Part shown: positions 1 to 8,269 of the stretch, in pieces
Layout: every line of letters starts with the position of its first letter
Position numbering within the stretch: position 1 is the first letter of the stretch
Assembly (NCBI RefSeq): GCF_039871975.1
Contig: NZ_JBDPLL010000001.1
Reading direction: 5' to 3' (one strand)
DNA length: 64,000 nt
Origin: Trichormus_B sp936914905
GTDB lineage: Bacteria > Cyanobacteriota > Cyanobacteriia > Cyanobacteriales > Nostocaceae
Made by a program: the position numbers and the translations under genes
The notes under the pieces: generated by a model
What the model was told of the DNA's origin: nothing
Database searches by the model: none
The model's input: only the letters and a program-made list of their open reading frames with translations

Positions 1-33
1 GGGGAAATATTTGTTGAGCTAACGGGAATATTT

Positions 34-508
34 TTACAAGTCTAATGACGTGTTCAACAAATATACCCTTGCTGGAAAACTCTTTGTTTCGCGCCTTTTC
101 TTCTGAGTGAGGAGCGCATAATCGCTATCATGTTTTTCTACCTGTTCAAGGAAACTAGCAGGCAAAACATTTCCTAATATCTCTAGCCAGTAATAAAATG
201 TGTCCTTTGCTTCCATTTTGGATATACCGAAATACAAACCTAAAACCTCAAATGTTGGCATTTTCCCCAAATAGAATAAGCATAGATATACCTCTTCTTC
301 TATCTCTAGTTTCGGTTTCCGCCCTCCTCCTTTCTGATTTATAGGTATCTTTTTACTTTCTATCTCAGGTTGAAGTTTTTTATCCTGCATTTTAGCTTGG
401 GCTAACAACTCTTGAAACTGATGCTTAGTTATTCCCAGTATTTTTTTTCTACGATGTGGATATTCAAGAATATAATTAAGTAGATTTTTCCTTTTGGTAA
501 ACTGTCAA
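34..508 (-). pseudogene. IS5-like (DDE_Tnp_4 type) transposase, N-terminal remnant
   Basis: The minus strand reads as the N-terminal half of a cyanobacterial DDE transposase: a leader with YPHRRKKILGITKHQFQELL, then GGGRKPKLEIEEEVYLCLFY and the helix-turn-helix-like LGLYFGISKMEAKDTFYYW. The frame is open from about 508, with no good ATG before the first usable start at 408. The catalytic DDE domain that should follow is absent; the match stops near TQKKRRETK and the last 20 or so residues look unrelated. Family assignment is from recognised sequence style, so the exact IS family is uncertain. It is a non-functional remnant. Confidence 0.6.
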
Positions 509-679
509 AATTCCCTTCTACCATTTTTTGACACCAAGTGAATTTTCCGGACAAGTCTAATACGTGTTTTTAGCCTATTTTCTGATGAATTTTCCTTGAA
601 GAGGTGTAATTCGCGCCAGGCTTAATAGGTGAAACTCCCGTCAATTCTGACTCCTGACACTGATATTTAAGCTAAACTC

Positions 680-1170
680 TGACGTAATAATTATTTTCAT
701 TGAAATATAAATATAACATTCCTCGACGGATTTTACTATCTCCGTCAACAGGTAGGTTATTTCCTTCTAGATGCTGGAACTAAAGAGCTATCCGTATTTT
801 CTAATACTTTTTCAATGCCAATCAAATTAGGGGTAGATTCAAATAACTTAACCAGTTCTGTTTGTCGAGGATTAACTGGCCAATTACGATAAATATCTAA
901 ACCTATAGCCCTGGGCTGTTGCTGTTTTATTTTTTTTAAAACTTGGTCATGACCGCATTAGAAACAGTCCATATTTTTTGATTATTAATATATTTTTCAT
1001 TAATTTAGACTATGACAATGCGATTATAAATGGGTTCTTGTGGACGGAGTAAAAACAATTGATCTAATGCTGTTAATTCTAAAGATTGAAGTAATCCAGT
1101 GAAACGTAGTGCGATCACAATAAACATGACATTGGGAACAGCAATTAACACGCCACGCCATTCCCATAGA
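680..1170 (-). pseudogene. CHASE2-domain sensor protein, decayed fragment
   Basis: Conceptual minus-strand translation in shifting frames gives pieces typical of cyanobacterial CHASE2 extracytoplasmic sensor domains: RGVLIAVPNVMFIVIALRF (first membrane segment), LDQLFLLRPQEPIYNRIVIV, RAIGLDIYRNWPVNPRQTEL, FESTPNLIGIEKV and NLPVDGDSKIRRGMLYLYF. Frameshifts separate the pieces, and no output domain (kinase, cyclase or CHAT) follows. In intact relatives CHASE2 is a periplasmic ligand-sensing module held between membrane helices. What signal it sensed cannot be told. Confidence 0.7.
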
Positions 1171-2318
1171 TTTCTTTAAATTCTCTAAAATTAAACTCAT
1201 TGATTAATTCTTGGTCGTGCAAGAATCCACTAATGGTTCAGATGCAATATTATTGCATCCCACTTAGTCTAAAAATTGCCTCCAATTTATTTTAACTATT
1301 TGCTTATTAGGCTGAGTACAACGTGATTCCAGACTCTAAGATACTGCTTTATGCCAAATTTCAGCTTGTGCATGGAAAGTAGATTTATGGAGTAACTCTG
1401 CTTTGACTAAAGACTCTGACAATGATAAATAAATTTGCTGGAATTTGTTTAACAAAACTTTCTACATAAGGAAGGACTGTTGCTAGAGTCTTCTTAATCA
1501 GAACTGAGAATAAATACCACTTATTATTGGTATTTATTCTCAGTTCTGGTACATTTTCATGTAGAGTAAACCTGATAATTCCTGGTTGTTTAGGTAAGGT
1601 TAATATTGTTTTATAAATTACTTTTTTCTGCATCATTGATGAGAGCAAACTCGGTAGTTTGCTCGGAAATGTGGGGTATATACCAAAATAATGTAGGATG
1701 CTCATTTAAGGTTAGTCCTGATTTATTGGCCGGAAGTAAGGCTGTTATTTCCTGTTTATTTTTGAGGCATGAAGAACCACCAGTTACTGCTCCAACTGTT
1801 GGAGGATTAAGTTAATTATCTACTGGCGGTTTAAATCTAGCTGCAAAATCAAGGACTGGGAGTTTGGACTCATGGTCTATTGATCTTGGTAATCTTTAAC
1901 TTATTTGCCTAGTTTTGGTGTTTGAATATGATGGAGCTAGTACCGATAGTACTTGGGAATATCAAGATAAAGAAAATACTAGAAAAGATGTTGAATATCC
2001 CCTTGATTAATTATTGTGATAGATCCACGTTACGTTATTCGATTTTAGACTTTCAAGAGTCTCAGTCGAACGATATTGGATTGACCTCACGGATAAATTT
2101 GGGGGCGTGTACCATTAAAGAATTATTGGTCAGGGAGATGAAGGAAAAGACACAATATTATTTGATACAATGTGTTCATATTGATTTACGAACTATCTTT
2201 GGTAATTTGATGATTGGATGATCTTTAATATGGTGGTTAATGCTTGACAAGACGAAATATTTATCCGCAATGTTTCTGTTACCCAATTCAAATTTGGCAC
2301 TCAGCAATTAAATTGCCA
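1171..2318. other. Non-coding or decayed DNA, about 1.15 kb
   Basis: No convincing intact gene. Short open frames at 1385-1705 (minus), 1606-1815 and 1922-2221 (plus) lack recognisable domains. On the plus strand between about 1915 and 2310, joining frames gives protein-like stretches such as FEYDGASTDSTWEYQDKENT, ERYWIDLTDKFGG and QDEIFIRNVSVTQFKFGTQQ. This suggests an old multiply frameshifted gene, but I do not recognise the family. Confidence 0.4.
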
Positions 2319-3473
2319 CTACTTACTTAAAGCAATAACTGCATTCTGTCCGCCAAAACCAAAGCTGGAACAGAGTATCTGGGAGATTTTTGTTTCTTTT
2401 GCTGTGGTGACAAAATTTAAATCAAATTCTGGCTGCTGCAATCCCACGCAGGCGGGTATTTTTTGATACCTTAGACTCATAAGTGCAAAAGCCACACCTA
2501 AAGCTGCTGATGCTCCTAGTGTATGACCTGAACTACCTTTGGTGGAACTAATTGCTACTGTTGGGGGAAATAAATGCTGAATTATTTTGCTTTCGATGCG
2601 GTCGTTGAGGAGAGTACCTGTACCATGAGCGTGAATGTAGTCAATATCTGCTGGTGTTAAGCCACTACGTTTTAAACATTGCTGGATAGCTGTGATCGCA
2701 CCTTTACCTTCTGGTTCTGGCTGAGAACCATGAAATGCATCTGCTGTCAAGCCAAAACCCAGAATTTCTCCATACATCTTTTCTGGCTTTGTTTGACGTT
2801 GTTTTGCCAAGTCCGCAGATTCGAGAACAAATACAGCCCCACCTTCACCTAATACCAACCCTTCTCGGTGTAAATCAAAGGGATAAGCCCCTGTTGTTGC
2901 TAAAGCCCCCATTTGCTGAAATCCACAGATGGTAAGAGGGGTAATTGGTGCTTCCACTGCACCTGCGATCGCTCGTTGACATTGCCCTGTTTGAATTAAC
3001 ATCACAGCTTGGGCAATTGCCCAAATTCCCGTAGCACAAGCCGCCATTGGGGCTAAAACTATCCCTGTTGCACCGATTTGTCTGGCTACAGCGATCGCAT
3101 TCATCTGGGGTAAAGTATACAACCAATCTTCCAATTTCAAGGACAGTTCACGGGTATCTTTACCATACATTTGTCGCGCTAACTTTTCCCAAGACCTTTG
3201 ATAACCACGGCTAGAACCAATTACCACGGCACAATCAACCAAAGGCGCTACTAATTTAGCATCTTCTAAAGCAGAATTAACAACCATCTGAGTCAGTGTA
3301 CTCAAGTCGGATGGTTTGTCACCGATTAAGCCTAAAGGAATTTTTAAGAGTTCTGGAAATGGTTGATGTAATTCAATTCCCGTTGTACCAGATAGTAAAT
3401 TTTGCCAGCTATCTTCCAAGCTGTTACCTAAAGCAGAAACTAAACCAATACCAGTGATAACAACCCTAACCAA
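2319..3473 (-). CDS. beta-ketoacyl-ACP synthase (KAS II / FabF type)
   Basis: Condensing enzyme of type II fatty-acid synthesis (or a related specialised lipid pathway): transfers an acyl chain to an active-site cysteine, then condenses it with malonyl-ACP. At 384 aa it is close to, but slightly shorter than, a typical FabF (about 410-420). The N-terminal VVITGIGLVSALG is the family start. The triad is visible: Cys146 in MAACATG, His283 in HAHGTGT, His317 in TKGSSGHTLGA, with Lys312 nearby and a C-terminal FGFGGQNA. It stands alone, with no acpP beside it. Because it differs from housekeeping FabF in length, it may be a second paralogue; I leave the symbol blank. Confidence 0.88.
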   Translation of the reverse strand: MVRVVITGIGLVSALGNSLEDSWQNLLSGTTGIELHQPFPELLKIPLGLIGDKPSDLSTLTQMVVNSALEDAKLVAPLVDCAVVIGSSRGYQRSWEKLARQMYGKDTRELSLKLEDWLYTLPQMNAIAVARQIGATGIVLAPMAACATGIWAIAQAVMLIQTGQCQRAIAGAVEAPITPLTICGFQQMGALATTGAYPFDLHREGLVLGEGGAVFVLESADLAKQRQTKPEKMYGEILGFGLTADAFHGSQPEPEGKGAITAIQQCLKRSGLTPADIDYIHAHGTGTLLNDRIESKIIQHLFPPTVAISSTKGSSGHTLGASAALGVAFALMSLRYQKIPACVGLQQPEFDLNFVTTAKETKISQILCSSFGFGGQNAVIALSK

Positions 3474-3507
3474 TTTTAGATTTTAGATTTTAGATTTTAG
3501 ATTTTAG
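3473..3507. repeat. Heptamer short tandem repeat (ATTTTAG x5)
   Basis: Five perfect head-to-tail copies of ATTTTAG lie just upstream of the ketoacyl synthase start. Short tandemly repeated heptamers of this kind are a known feature of heterocystous cyanobacterial genomes. Confidence 0.85.
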
Positions 3508-3549
3508 CAGTTGTCAGCAGGTTTGTTAACACTGACAACTAACTAGTGA

Positions 3550-4332
3550 CTACTTAGTAGATTTTAAGTTTTCAGCACCTTTAGTGATTTTGACAGAATC
3601 AATGCGATCACCCTGATCAATTTTATTAACTACATCAAAGCCATCAGTGACATAACCAAACACCGCGTAGCTACCATCTAGAAAACCCAGATCCGCTAGA
3701 GCAAAATAAAACTGAGAAGAAGCAGAATCAGGTATTTGCGATCTTGCCATGGCAACTGCACCTTGTTTGTGTGTCAAAACAGGTTTTTTAGCAATTGTTT
3801 GACTATAAACAGGTTCTTCTGCACCCTCTGGCTTAATTTCCAGTGGTATACGGCGTTCAGTCCCTATTTTTGGGTCTATATAACCACCAGTTCCCAAGCT
3901 ATTTGCTGGAACTTTGGGATCTTTACTTTGAGGATCACCACCTTGAACCACAAAGGGCTGAGGATCACGCACAACCCGATGGAATACCAAACCATCGTAA
4001 ACACCCTTTTGCACCAAATCAACGAAGTTACCAGCAGTAATGGGAGCATTAACACCATCTACTTCGATAGTGATTGGTGCGCCTTTAACTGTGATCACCA
4101 CAGTAGCCTTACCTTCGAGCCGTGGTAAATCTTTCATTCCTGGAATACTCTCACTACTACTTTCTGATATTGTTGCTTCAGCATTTGACTTCGAACTTGT
4201 CTCAGTTGCCTTTGAGGCAGCCGTCGAAGCTGGAGATGTATTAGAAGCTACTTTCTCTGTGGAACATCCTCCCAACATCAAACCACCAATCATCAACAGA
4301 AGCATTAAAAATTGTGAAAATTTTAACCGCAT
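3550..4332 (-). CDS. Cyclophilin-type peptidyl-prolyl cis-trans isomerase lipoprotein
   Basis: Predicted envelope-anchored foldase that isomerises X-Pro bonds. Residues 1-22 form a lipoprotein signal ending in a lipobox with Cys23 (LMLGGC). Residues 24-70 are a Ser/Thr/Ala-rich linker. The cyclophilin fold covers about 78-258, with the motifs VFHRVV, VQGGDPQ, AMARS and SSQFYFALAD. The domain carries the longer central loop seen in cyanobacterial cyclophilins. It is downstream of, and co-directional with, no obvious partner. The lipobox implies membrane attachment, facing the periplasm or thylakoid lumen. Confidence 0.9.
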   Translation of the reverse strand: MRLKFSQFLMLLLMIGGLMLGGCSTEKVASNTSPASTAASKATETSSKSNAEATISESSSESIPGMKDLPRLEGKATVVITVKGAPITIEVDGVNAPITAGNFVDLVQKGVYDGLVFHRVVRDPQPFVVQGGDPQSKDPKVPANSLGTGGYIDPKIGTERRIPLEIKPEGAEEPVYSQTIAKKPVLTHKQGAVAMARSQIPDSASSQFYFALADLGFLDGSYAVFGYVTDGFDVVNKIDQGDRIDSVKITKGAENLKSTK

Positions 4333-4408
4333 TGCCAGTTACTGACTCAACCAGAGTATCTTAGCTTCTCTTAGTAATTTTAGATTTTAGATTTTGAATT
4401 TGAATTTT

Positions 4409-4436
4409 GGAATAGGGAATAGGGAATAGGGAATAG
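4409..4436. repeat. Heptamer short tandem repeat (GGAATAG x4)
   Basis: Four copies of GGAATAG in the intergenic region upstream of the cyclophilin gene; typical cyanobacterial STRR. Confidence 0.8.
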
Positions 4437-4492
4437 GAAACATGGAAGAAAAGAAATAGTTCACTCTCCCCTACCCTAAAGGCTAGGAGATT

Positions 4493-5047
4493 CTAAAAGG
4501 ATGCTACACAACAGGCTAAAGCCATGTTGCTGGGCGTTCTCCTTTCCAATTTAAGAAGATTAATCCTTCTTGGGGCAGTCAAAGACCCTCTAGAGACTCG
4601 GTTAAAACCTTCGTGCTTACTTTTTTGTCCGATATTCAGTGAACCATTTAGATCCGCATTCACCAGATGTCCAGTTTTTGTCCTGTACAATCCACGCTGA
4701 ATTCCGTTACTAGAGAACTGATATTCTTTTGGATTGTCGGCGTTGTAAACAGGTATCTCATCATCATCAAGGGCACTTGCTTTGGAGGTGTAAGATTCGT
4801 CTTACTCCTGATAGTTCAATCCATATCTTTCACAAATTGCCTTCAGCTTAGAACGCAAACTGTGAAAAGGAATTTGGGCAAAGTTTTGGTTATTGCGTCC
4901 ACCAATATTGATTTCTTGTTTGATACCAGGATTGTAGCCAACAATCAAATTAGCCATACTCTTTTGGATGCAGTGATTCACCATAAATAGTGCTGTCTTG
5001 TTCAGGTAATCTCTGACTTGATTATTGCGTTTTGCTGTAAGTTTCAC
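4493..5047 (-). pseudogene. TnpB (IS200/IS605-type) C-terminal remnant with one nonsense codon
   Basis: One continuous minus-strand frame reads as the C-terminal 185 codons of a cyanobacterial TnpB RNA-guided nuclease: KLTAKRNNQVRDYLNKTALF, NLIVGYNPGIKQEINIG, FHSLRSKLKAICERYGLNYQ, then a TAA near 4800, and after it in the same frame DESYTSKASALDDDEIPVYN and the signature end NADLNGSLNIGQKSKHEGF. The N-terminal half, including the first catalytic Asp region, is absent upstream of 5047. No tnpA is adjacent. The element is dead, but recent enough that only one in-frame stop has accumulated. Confidence 0.85.
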
Positions 5048-5053
5048 TTGTTA

Positions 5054-5087
5054 ATCAGTGATACTCTTAATTAAGAGTATCACTGAT
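5054..5087. repeat. Perfect 34-bp palindrome
   Basis: ATCAGTGATACTCTTAA followed directly by its exact reverse complement, with no loop, sits 7 bp beyond the truncated 5' edge of the TnpB remnant. It may mark the junction of the deletion that removed the tnpB 5' half, or be an independent palindromic repeat. Confidence 0.9.
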
Positions 5088-5174
5088 AGATTGCAGTTGA
5101 GCATTAGACTTGTTGAACTACTGGTTAATAGATTTGATTGGTTTACCATCCACAAGAAACTATGCCCATATTAG

Positions 5175-5204
5175 GGACACGGTGGGCTAAAGCCCACCGT
5201 GTCC
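5175..5204. terminator. Strong GC-rich hairpin with T tract
   Basis: A 14-bp perfect stem (GGACACGGTGGGCT, 2-nt loop, AGCCCACCGTGTCC) is followed by TTTTTC on the plus strand. It has terminator form but follows no intact plus-strand gene, so it may be a mobile palindromic repeat. Confidence 0.6.
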
Positions 5205-5404
5205 TTTTTCTTCCCAGGGCTAAAAGGCACTGGGTTTCCAAACTCCCGTGAGGTTTTTTATGATTAACATTTGTACCGTTCGACTAAAGCTGACGGAAGC
5301 CTCAATTACCTGCAATATGCTGTATCTGTCTTTCTTCTGATCTGTGCCTCCTTCCTTCAACCTCCCATCACCGTGTTTTCAATCCAAAATCCAAAATCAA
5401 AAAT

Positions 5405-5974
5405 CTACAATCCTTCCAAGGGTACACCCAAAAAGCGAGCTAACTGAGCTCCTTGAGTTTCCAAATCAGCTAAAGATAAAGGTTGACCCACCCTTGTCAA
5501 AGGAATATCGCGCCGTCCTTTAACCCTGAGATAAAGTGAGCGTTGGGGATTTAGACCTTCCTTAATGGAGATACGGACAGATTGTACATCTTGGATGCGA
5601 CTTTCAATTTGAATTTGACGATCTTTACCAGGAAAACCCCAGCGAAAGATTTTGAATTTACCAGTTTCTTGATTGAATTCGTTGTAACCGCCACCGACAT
5701 CCCATAAAATAACTAGCCACAAGTATAAAGCCAACAGCACGCCTGCCATGCCGTATAAGCTCATCACCAATCCTTGAGGTACAAAAATCAGTTGAGTTGG
5801 ATCAGTAACTACGAGTAAATTAACTTTTAGGTAGCTGGAGATACCAGCCAACAAAAAACCAGATGCTCCCAAACTAACAATAGTTGCCCACCAGTAGTTA
5901 CTAAACCGACGAGAACCGAGGACATTTTGATGCAAGAGGCCATCGCCTATATTAATCTTTGTTGAAGCCGTCAT
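5405..5974 (-). CDS. ycf4: Photosystem I assembly protein Ycf4
   Basis: Thylakoid membrane protein that helps assemble photosystem I. Taking the ATG at 5974 gives 189 aa beginning MTASTKINIGDG, close to the family's usual length of about 185; an upstream ATG at 6004 adds ten residues unlike the family. Two transmembrane helices follow the RFSNYWWAT motif (about residues 24-46 and 62-84). The cytoplasmic part carries GGGYNEFN and the conserved GFPGKDRQIQIESRIQDVQS. It is divergent from psbD-psbC, about 560 bp apart, so the two could share regulatory DNA. Confidence 0.95.
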   Translation of the reverse strand: MTASTKINIGDGLLHQNVLGSRRFSNYWWATIVSLGASGFLLAGISSYLKVNLLVVTDPTQLIFVPQGLVMSLYGMAGVLLALYLWLVILWDVGGGYNEFNQETGKFKIFRWGFPGKDRQIQIESRIQDVQSVRISIKEGLNPQRSLYLRVKGRRDIPLTRVGQPLSLADLETQGAQLARFLGVPLEGL

Positions 5975-6004
5975 AGAACTACATTGGCCATGAGATATTC
6001 TCAT

Positions 6005-6532
6005 TCAAAGTCTGCCACTTCAACGGTCTGAATTGCAAGTTATCAATTGGTAATTGAGCATTGGGCATTGGGCATTGGGAATTGGATTTCACCCCCTTAC
6101 ACCCTTTGGGCATTGGTAGAAGAAATCATTATTCCTATTCCGCTTCCCCCATCCCTGTTCCCTGTCTCCTGAAAAAGATTTCTGAGAAAAGTTGTGTCAG
6201 ATTGTTAAAATTCTGATATTCATTATATTTAATATCCTTAATGCGTAATTTACCTGCGTATCTCCAGCGCAAACCCTGATTAATGTGATAAGTTAAAAAT
6301 CATTAAGTTACCACAACTTAGATTATTAGTTAGTGGTAGGCGTAATGGCATAATCATGAGAAACGCTCAACTAGTAAGGCGTTAATTTCTCAAAATTTTA
6401 GGCGCTTGTGAAGTGGCTAAAAGTGTCAAAAAAACGTTTAATTCCTCGTGTAGTCGCTCCAAATCAGGAAATCTGATCAAAGCGCAGCCTTAAAAACGTA
6501 GCAATTTTAGTAAACAAGAGGATTTTAGTTCA
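6005..6532. other. Intergenic region between ycf4 and psbD
   Basis: AT-rich, no coding signal. It contains GGGCATT-type short repeats near 6060-6085 and presumably the divergent promoters for ycf4 and psbD; I cannot place them with confidence. Confidence 0.5.
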
Positions 6533-6735
6533 ATGACCATCNNNNNNNNNNNNNNNNNNNNNNNNNNNNNNNNNNNNNNNNNNNNNNNNNNNNNNNNNNN
6601 NNNNNNNNNNNNNNNNNNNNNNNNNNNNNNNNNNNNNNNNNCGAGGGTATCCGCGCTTGGATGGCTCCTCAAGATCAACCCCACGAACAATTTGTATTCC
6701 CTGAGGAGGTATTACCTCGTGGTAACGCTCTCTAA
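6533..6735 (+). CDS. psbD: Photosystem II D2 protein, internal part lost in a scaffold gap
   Basis: D2 is one of the two reaction-centre subunits of photosystem II. Only the ends are visible. ATGACCATC at 6533 gives MTI, the normal D2 start. After 100 N the sequence resumes with EGIRAWMAPQDQPHEQFVFP and PEEVLPRGNAL, the normal D2 C-terminus, stopping at 6735. A full gene is about 352 codons, so roughly 0.85 kb is missing and the N run is a placeholder, not a real length. psbD commonly exists in more than one copy in cyanobacteria, which could explain an assembly break. Translation across the N run into psbC is an artefact. Confidence 0.9.
6542..6641. other. Scaffold gap of 100 N inside psbD
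   Basis: Exactly 100 N. The flanks are the first three and last 30 codons of psbD, so the true gap should be roughly 950 bp if the gene is intact. Confidence 0.95.
6703..6710 (+). promoter_or_regulatory. Internal ribosome binding site for psbC
   Basis: GAGGAGGT inside the psbD coding sequence lies 8 nt before the GTG at 6719. It decides the psbC start and fits the translationally coupled psbD-psbC arrangement known from cyanobacteria and chloroplasts. Confidence 0.85.
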
Positions 6736-8104
6736 TAGATCAGTTATAGGAGGCGGACGTGATCAAGAATCAAGCGGCTTTGCTTGGTGGTCTGGAAACG
6801 CTCGTTTAATTAACCTATCTGGTAAACTGCTTGGCGCTCACGTTGCCCATGCTGGTTTAATCGTCTTCTGGGCTGGAGCAATGACTTTATTTGAAGTTGC
6901 TCATTTTATCCCAGAAAAGCCCATGTACGAACAGGGCTTGATTCTTCTGCCTCACATTGCTACATTAGGTTGGGGCGTTGGTGCTGGTGGTGAAGTAATT
7001 GACACCTTCCCCTACTTTGTTGCTGGTGTACTGCACCTGATTTCCTCTGCTGTACTTGGTTTTGGTGGCATCTATCATGCCGTTCGTGGTCCAGAAACAT
7101 TAGAAGAATATTCTTCCTTCTTCGGTTACGACTGGAAAGACAAGAACAAAATGACCAACATCATCGGCTTCCACCTCATCATCTTGGGATGTGGTGCGCT
7201 GCTTTTGGTGTTAAAGGCCATGTTTTTTGGCGGTGTCTATGATACCTGGGCACCCGGTGGTGGTGATGTTCGTGTTATTACTAACCCCACACTCAATCCA
7301 GCGATCATCTTTGGTTATCTAATTAAAGCTCCCTTCGGTGGCGAAGGCTGGATTGTTAGCGTTGATAACATGGAAGATGTTATCGGTGGTCACATTTGGG
7401 TTGCTTTAATTTGTATTTCCGGTGGTATTTGGCACATCTTCACTAAGCCTTTTGCTTGGGCACGTCGCGCTTTCATCTGGTCTGGTGAAGCTTACCTTTC
7501 CTACAGCTTAGGCGCTCTTTCCTTGATGGGCTTTATCGCTTCGATCATGGTTTGGTACAACAACACTGTTTACCCCAGCGAATTCTTCGGTCCTACTGGT
7601 CCTGAAGCTTCTCAAGCACAAGCTTTAACCTTCTTGATTCGTGACCAACGCTTAGGTGCTAACGTTGGTTCTGCTCAAGGGCCTACTGGTCTAGGTAAAT
7701 ACTTGATGCGTTCTCCTACTGGTGAAATCATCTTCGGTGGTGAAACCATGCGCTTCTGGGATTTCCGTGGTCCTTGGTTAGAGCCTCTCCGTGGTCCTAA
7801 CGGTCTTGACCTCGAAAAAATTAAGAATGATATTCAGCCTTGGCAAGCTCGTCGTGCTGCGGAATACATGACTCACGCTCCTCTGGGTTCTTTGAACTCT
7901 GTAGGTGGTGTAGCTACTGAAATCAACTCTTTCAACTATGTATCTCCTCGTGCGTGGTTGTCTACCTCTCACTTCGTATTAGGTTTCTTCTTCCTCGTCG
8001 GTCACTTGTGGCATGCAGGACGCGCTCGTGCGGCTGCTGGTGGTTTTGAGAGAGGTATTGACCGTGAGAACGAACCAGCATACAGTATGAAGGATCTTAA
8101 CTAG
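6719..8104 (+). CDS. psbC: Photosystem II CP43 chlorophyll-binding antenna protein
   Basis: CP43 is the inner antenna of photosystem II and supplies ligands to the oxygen-evolving cluster. The GTG at 6719 gives 461 aa starting MVTLSNRSVIGGGRDQESSG and overlaps the end of psbD by 17 nt; the preceding GAGGAGGT supports it. Hallmarks are GFAWWSGNARLINLSGKLLG, six hydrophobic helices, the large lumenal loop with GGETMRFWDFRGPWLEPLRG, and the C-terminus ENEPAYSMKDLN. It is complete and co-transcribed with psbD. The N-terminal SVIGGGRDQ carries an extra Gly compared with the usual form as I remember it. Confidence 0.97.
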   Translation: MVTLSNRSVIGGGRDQESSGFAWWSGNARLINLSGKLLGAHVAHAGLIVFWAGAMTLFEVAHFIPEKPMYEQGLILLPHIATLGWGVGAGGEVIDTFPYFVAGVLHLISSAVLGFGGIYHAVRGPETLEEYSSFFGYDWKDKNKMTNIIGFHLIILGCGALLLVLKAMFFGGVYDTWAPGGGDVRVITNPTLNPAIIFGYLIKAPFGGEGWIVSVDNMEDVIGGHIWVALICISGGIWHIFTKPFAWARRAFIWSGEAYLSYSLGALSLMGFIASIMVWYNNTVYPSEFFGPTGPEASQAQALTFLIRDQRLGANVGSAQGPTGLGKYLMRSPTGEIIFGGETMRFWDFRGPWLEPLRGPNGLDLEKIKNDIQPWQARRAAEYMTHAPLGSLNSVGGVATEINSFNYVSPRAWLSTSHFVLGFFFLVGHLWHAGRARAAAGGFERGIDRENEPAYSMKDLN

Positions 8105-8149
8105 ATTGTTGCTTTTGTTTATTTCATCACTGACAATCAATTAATTCTC

Positions 8150-8179
8150 AAGCTCTTGTTGTGAATCAAGAGCTTTTTT
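8150..8179 (+). terminator. Rho-independent terminator of psbDC
   Basis: AAGCTCTTG, 8-nt loop, CAAGAGCTT followed by a T run, 45 bp after the psbC stop. Confidence 0.8.
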
Positions 8180-8193
8180 ATGGCTAAGAAAAC

Positions 8194-8213
8194 AAGCCTG
8201 CTCATGCAGGCTT
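8194..8213 (-). terminator. Hairpin between convergent genes
   Basis: A perfect 8-bp stem (AAGCCTGC / GCAGGCTT) with 4-nt loop. Read on the minus strand it is followed by GTTTTCTT, so it probably terminates the polysaccharide export gene. Confidence 0.6.
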
Positions 8214-8269
8214 AAATTCGGTGGTATTTTAGTTTGTGAGAATAGAAAATACCCTAAATGAAAAGAAAT

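Noticed and set aside
1385..1705. 106-codon minus-strand frame as part of the CHASE2 gene
   Set aside because: It contains no CHASE2 or DUF1822 motif I could confirm.
6533..8104. Single 523-codon frame across the N run joining psbD and psbC
   Set aside because: The N run has arbitrary length; the flanks are separate ends of D2 and the CP43 gene starting at GTG 6719.
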